Source: Yoonia rosea | GTDB taxonomy: Bacteria > Pseudomonadota > Alphaproteobacteria > Rhodobacterales > Rhodobacteraceae | Reading direction: 5' to 3' | Length of the DNA: 64,000 bases | Assembly: GCF_900156505.1 (NCBI RefSeq) | Contig: NZ_FTPR01000001.1 | Span: 1,364,001 to 1,428,000 of the forward strand | Part shown: piece after piece, positions 61,306 to 64,000 of the stretch | Position numbering within the stretch: position 1 is the stretch's first letter | Layout of the letters: each line of letters begins with the position of its first letter | The notes under the pieces: generated by a model | Told to the model about the DNA's origin: nothing | Database searches by the model: none | The model's input: the letters and a program-made list of their open reading frames with translations, nothing else | Program-made: the position numbers and the translations under genes

Positions 61306-63278
61306 TTCCAGAACTCCCCAAAGCCGTCTTCGATACGTCGTTTATCCGACGCACGCAGTTCATCATAAAGCAATCCGGTGCCGGACACGCGCGACCCGAA
61401 GTCACCCGATTGGCCACCCACAAACAGATTGGTCCCCCCGACACCGCCCTCAACCGACGTCCAGGACAAGGGAATGGAGATTTCAGCACCGAATTTCAGC
61501 GGTGCTGTTTCCTCTTCGCTCCATGTCGTCGATGCGGCAATCCGCCAGCCGTTGCGGTAATTGCGACCGATGGTCATGCCCACCGCAAAATCATCCGCCA
61601 GATGCTGGCCCGCGTCGAGGATGACGAAATTGCCGTTTGTGCCGACATTGGCATAAATGCTGCCAATCAGCGTCGAGGCATCCGCGTCTTCAAACCCAAA
61701 CCAGCCTTCGTAGGCGCGTTTCTGCACGTAGGTTGCCTCAAGCCCCAAGGCAAAGTTCTGTTCCGGATCGCGCCAGATCACTTCGCCGCTGACACCGCCA
61801 TAGGCACGTTCAAACAGACCGGCAGATACGCGGCTGTATAGCTCTGGCGCGATCCGGAAACGGTGCCGAACCGACAGCGACTGCAGGAACGCGATATCCG
61901 GCGCGTAGGACGTAAAGTCAGACCGCGGTTGTGGTTCGGCGGGCGGGTCTTCCTGTGTCCATTGGTTCAGGAAGCGGTAGCCAACGGATGCCGCGGCGAA
62001 GGTCTGCGGTGAAAAACTATAGCGGGCATTGGCATTGAGTGTGCCCGTCAGTTCCAGCGTGTCCGACGTGATGAAATCCGCTTTGAACGACGGCGACAGC
62101 CCGTAAGTGAAGCGCGGCTCAAAACTGTCCGCGATCAGCCCCTCGGGCCGACTGCGCGGGCTCGCCTCAAAGGACGTGGCGTCCCACGCCAATTCTGCGG
62201 CATTGGGCGCACCAACCGCACGATCAAGCCCCGCCCGATCCAGTACCACGACATTGCTGTCAAAGGCCCCTGTGTTCTGTGTCACACGGAATGTCGTGAC
62301 GCTGGCAGGCGCGACTGCCGAAAGAATACGCGCAACCCGGCCCGCCGTACGCGCAAAGACAACATCCTTGGCGGATGAGGCCGTCACATCAATCGTGTCG
62401 TCCTCCATTGCAAAGCGGCTGATACGGATATCTTCTTTCTCGGCGCGCTCGTTCAAGAGCGCCAAGACCTGCGCGGCGGTCGGTTGGGGCCGGCTGGCGC
62501 GCACGGGCGTGTTCGGCACGTAAGGATGCGGACCCCGCCCCATGTTTTCCTGCGCCAGTGACTGTGCGGGATTTGCTGCGAACTGCAATCGCAGGCCCGC
62601 GTTGCCTTGGTTGTTGACCAAACCGGTGACGGTCAGCCCGTCCAGAACCTCATAGGACAGGCTAGCAGCGAATGTTTCATCGGCCTCTGCACCGGCGATA
62701 TCGCTGTATTCCGCAGCAGCCACAAGGCCCGCGACGCCAGTGTCCCAGACGATATTCGCGAAAGGCGCGGCGTCGCCTTCAAACAGGTGATCCGTCCGGA
62801 TGGTTCCGTCATCTGTGCCACGATTTTCCGGCACAGCCAGCGCGTAGCGCCCCCACCCCATGCCGACTGAGGCCGCAAACGCACCAAAGGTCTTGCTGGC
62901 CAGCACATATTCACCCGACCCGCGATCATCGCTGCCGAAACCCACGATCCCGACAGTCAGACCGGGCGTGTAGGTGCCCTCTTTCAACAGCCGCACACCA
63001 AAGCTCAGCTCGTTGCCGCTCGAACTGCCTGTGTCATCATCATAGGTCGGAAAGCTGATCCCGATCTCAAACCAATCGCTCGGCTGAAGCCCAAGAGACA
63101 GCGCGCGGTAGTCTTCGCGGAAATCAAAAAGAATAGCGAAATCATCGGCGATGCCACTGGCCGCGCGGGGCGTATCTATTGCCTGTGACAGTCCCCCGAT
63201 GCCCTCTGCAGCGGCGTTGGTCACAAATAGGGATGACAAGATGATAGTAAGGGCGATCCCGTAGGGTTTATGGCGCAT
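61302..63278 (-). CDS. YjbH-domain outer-membrane protein
   Basis: A 658-residue protein with a signal peptide (about 1-24, ending AAA). The N-terminus 'GIGGLSQAIDTPRAASGIAD' opens a YjbH-type barrel. Long stretches of alternating beta strands follow, and it ends in 'FGEFWN'. YjbH proteins are outer-membrane components of exopolysaccharide production; here it is paired with a YjbF lipoprotein. The roughly 200-bp region upstream, shared with the STAS-CheY genes, must hold its promoter. Confidence 0.82.
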   Translation of the reverse strand: MRHKPYGIALTIILSSLFVTNAAAEGIGGLSQAIDTPRAASGIADDFAILFDFREDYRALSLGLQPSDWFEIGISFPTYDDDTGSSSGNELSFGVRLLKEGTYTPGLTVGIVGFGSDDRGSGEYVLASKTFGAFAASVGMGWGRYALAVPENRGTDDGTIRTDHLFEGDAAPFANIVWDTGVAGLVAAAEYSDIAGAEADETFAASLSYEVLDGLTVTGLVNNQGNAGLRLQFAANPAQSLAQENMGRGPHPYVPNTPVRASRPQPTAAQVLALLNERAEKEDIRISRFAMEDDTIDVTASSAKDVVFARTAGRVARILSAVAPASVTTFRVTQNTGAFDSNVVVLDRAGLDRAVGAPNAAELAWDATSFEASPRSRPEGLIADSFEPRFTYGLSPSFKADFITSDTLELTGTLNANARYSFSPQTFAAASVGYRFLNQWTQEDPPAEPQPRSDFTSYAPDIAFLQSLSVRHRFRIAPELYSRVSAGLFERAYGGVSGEVIWRDPEQNFALGLEATYVQKRAYEGWFGFEDADASTLIGSIYANVGTNGNFVILDAGQHLADDFAVGMTIGRNYRNGWRIAASTTWSEEETAPLKFGAEISIPLSWTSVEGGVGGTNLFVGGQSGDFGSRVSGTGLLYDELRASDKRRIEDGFGEFWN

Positions 63279-63485
63279 GTGGTTCTTTCAACCCTTCGGT
63301 AACTGATCCGCAATAGTCAGGGCAAACTAGCCAAGGACGCAGGGCAATGTCGAGGCATTTGCCCGAATTGCATAGAGACCCTGAAAAATGTTGTTCCGCA
63401 TTTACGTGAAATTAAGCCAGCGACCGTCATACGCATTCTGGGCAACAACAGCGACTTTGGCACTATGAAAAGGAGTAGTCCCAGA

Positions 63486-63773
63486 ATGACTGACGACACG
63501 GCAAGTTTTGAACTTCCCAAGATCATGAAGGTTGATGATTGTGAGACGTTGCACGGGTTTCTGGCCGGTGCCCAAGGCAAACACATCGCATTTGATTGTT
63601 CAGCAGTCGAAAGGCTAAGCGGTCTATCGGCGCAAATTCTGGTGATGGCGGCGGGCGTGTGGCGCGGCCAGTCGCTTGACGTTACTTTTGGCAGCCCCTC
63701 GGATGGGTTCGCACAAAGCGTCACGATGCTCGGCCTGAACGATCTTCTTTTCCCAGATCAGGTGACAGCATGA
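63486..63773 (+). CDS. STAS-domain protein of a chemotaxis operon
   Basis: A 95-residue single STAS domain ('KHIAFDCSAVERLSGLSAQIL', in part, about 40-60, with the usual Ser near the phosphorylation site). Short STAS proteins of this kind precede cheY and cheA in some alphaproteobacterial chemotaxis operons. The start at 63486 follows AAAGGAG; an ATG 21 bp upstream overlaps that site. Overlaps the cheY start by ATGA. Confidence 0.8.
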   Translation: MTDDTASFELPKIMKVDDCETLHGFLAGAQGKHIAFDCSAVERLSGLSAQILVMAAGVWRGQSLDVTFGSPSDGFAQSVTMLGLNDLLFPDQVTA

Positions 63774-64000
63774 GCGCGCACATCCTTGCCATTGACGATT
63801 CGCGCACGATCCGTGCCTTGCTGACCGCAACACTGGAAAAAGCGGGCTTTGCCGTGACCACCGCAGTGGACGGGGTGGACGGTGTCGAAAAGTTCCAAAG
63901 CGCCAACGCCGATCTGGTGATTACAGATGTGAATATGCCGAACAAAGATGGCTTTGGCGTGATTGAGGATATCCGCCAAGGGGCCGTGAACCGCGCGGTT
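63770..64000 (+). CDS. CheY-like response regulator (partial, runs off the window)
   Basis: The first 77 codons encode a receiver domain: acidic pair 'DDSRTIR' (about 9-15) and phosphorylatable Asp in 'LVITDVNMPNKDGF' (about 49-62). The gene continues beyond 64000, so an output domain cannot be excluded, but the STAS neighbour and ATGA overlap fit CheY. It would carry signals from chemoreceptors such as that at 32736-34073. Confidence 0.85.
   Translation, partial: MSAHILAIDDSRTIRALLTATLEKAGFAVTTAVDGVDGVEKFQSANADLVITDVNMPNKDGFGVIEDIRQGAVNRAV

Noticed and set aside
1..64000. CRISPR array or complete insertion sequence
   Set aside because: No regularly spaced direct repeats and no transposase with terminal inverted repeats were seen on either strand; the only recombinase is the integrase relic at 52868-53399.

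Overview
The window looks like chromosomal DNA of a GC-rich alphaproteobacterium of the Rhodobacterales (Roseobacter group). The evidence is the murA / DUF2948 / hisD / UPF0262 / LMW-phosphatase / infA / maf / RNase G-like / yacG / tRNA-Phe order, a PhaR-PhaP-PhaC-PhaZ polyhydroxyalkanoate block, ThyX, TRAP transporters and many ATGA-type gene overlaps. No search was run; family calls come from reading the translations.

Layout. 1-6.5 kb: amino-acid/polyamine ABC transporter parts with a PuuA/PuuD/PuuB-like gamma-glutamyl route and a second FAD oxidoreductase. 6.6-11 kb: PHA granule genes, with TGC-rich palindromes that look like PhaR operators. 11-16 kb: three alpha/beta hydrolases, one lacking its catalytic Ser and His, and two MFS transporters. 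16-18.6 kb: a small conserved protein and thrS. 18.8-21.4 kb: a bufferin-type RiPP operon (DUF2282 precursor, MNIO enzyme, BufC, DoxX) with a hairpin after the precursor gene. 21.3-25.7 kb: membrane proteins, an ArsC-like protein, a cold-shock protein, and thyX overlapping an AT-rich AbiJ-NTD4-like gene. 25.9-28.2 kb: a surface lipoprotein paired with a Slam-type outer-membrane translocator (type XI secretion). 28.2-36.5 kb: tRNA-Thr and the conserved housekeeping cluster, interrupted by a soluble PAS chemoreceptor.

36.5-53.5 kb is a genomic island of about 17 kb inserted at the 3' end of tRNA-Phe. An 18-bp copy of the tRNA end lies at its far border beside a ruined tyrosine integrase. It carries a LysR-controlled DoxX/VOC/cytochrome-b set, two pseudogene fragments of paralogues of its own genes, and a malonate catabolic operon (amidase, TRAP transporter, malonyl-CoA decarboxylase, malonyl-CoA synthetase, FAD-linked oxidase, LysR).

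53.7-60.6 kb: two FAH-family hydrolases, then a decaying sulfide-oxidation operon. A Crp/Fnr regulator, preceded by two tiny overlapping ORFs, and a DUF2892 protein are intact. The persulfide dioxygenase and the DUF442-SQR fusion survive only as fragments, followed by SulP and ACR3 transporters. 60.6-64 kb: a YjbF/YjbH exopolysaccharide pair and the start of a STAS-CheY chemotaxis operon that runs off the window.
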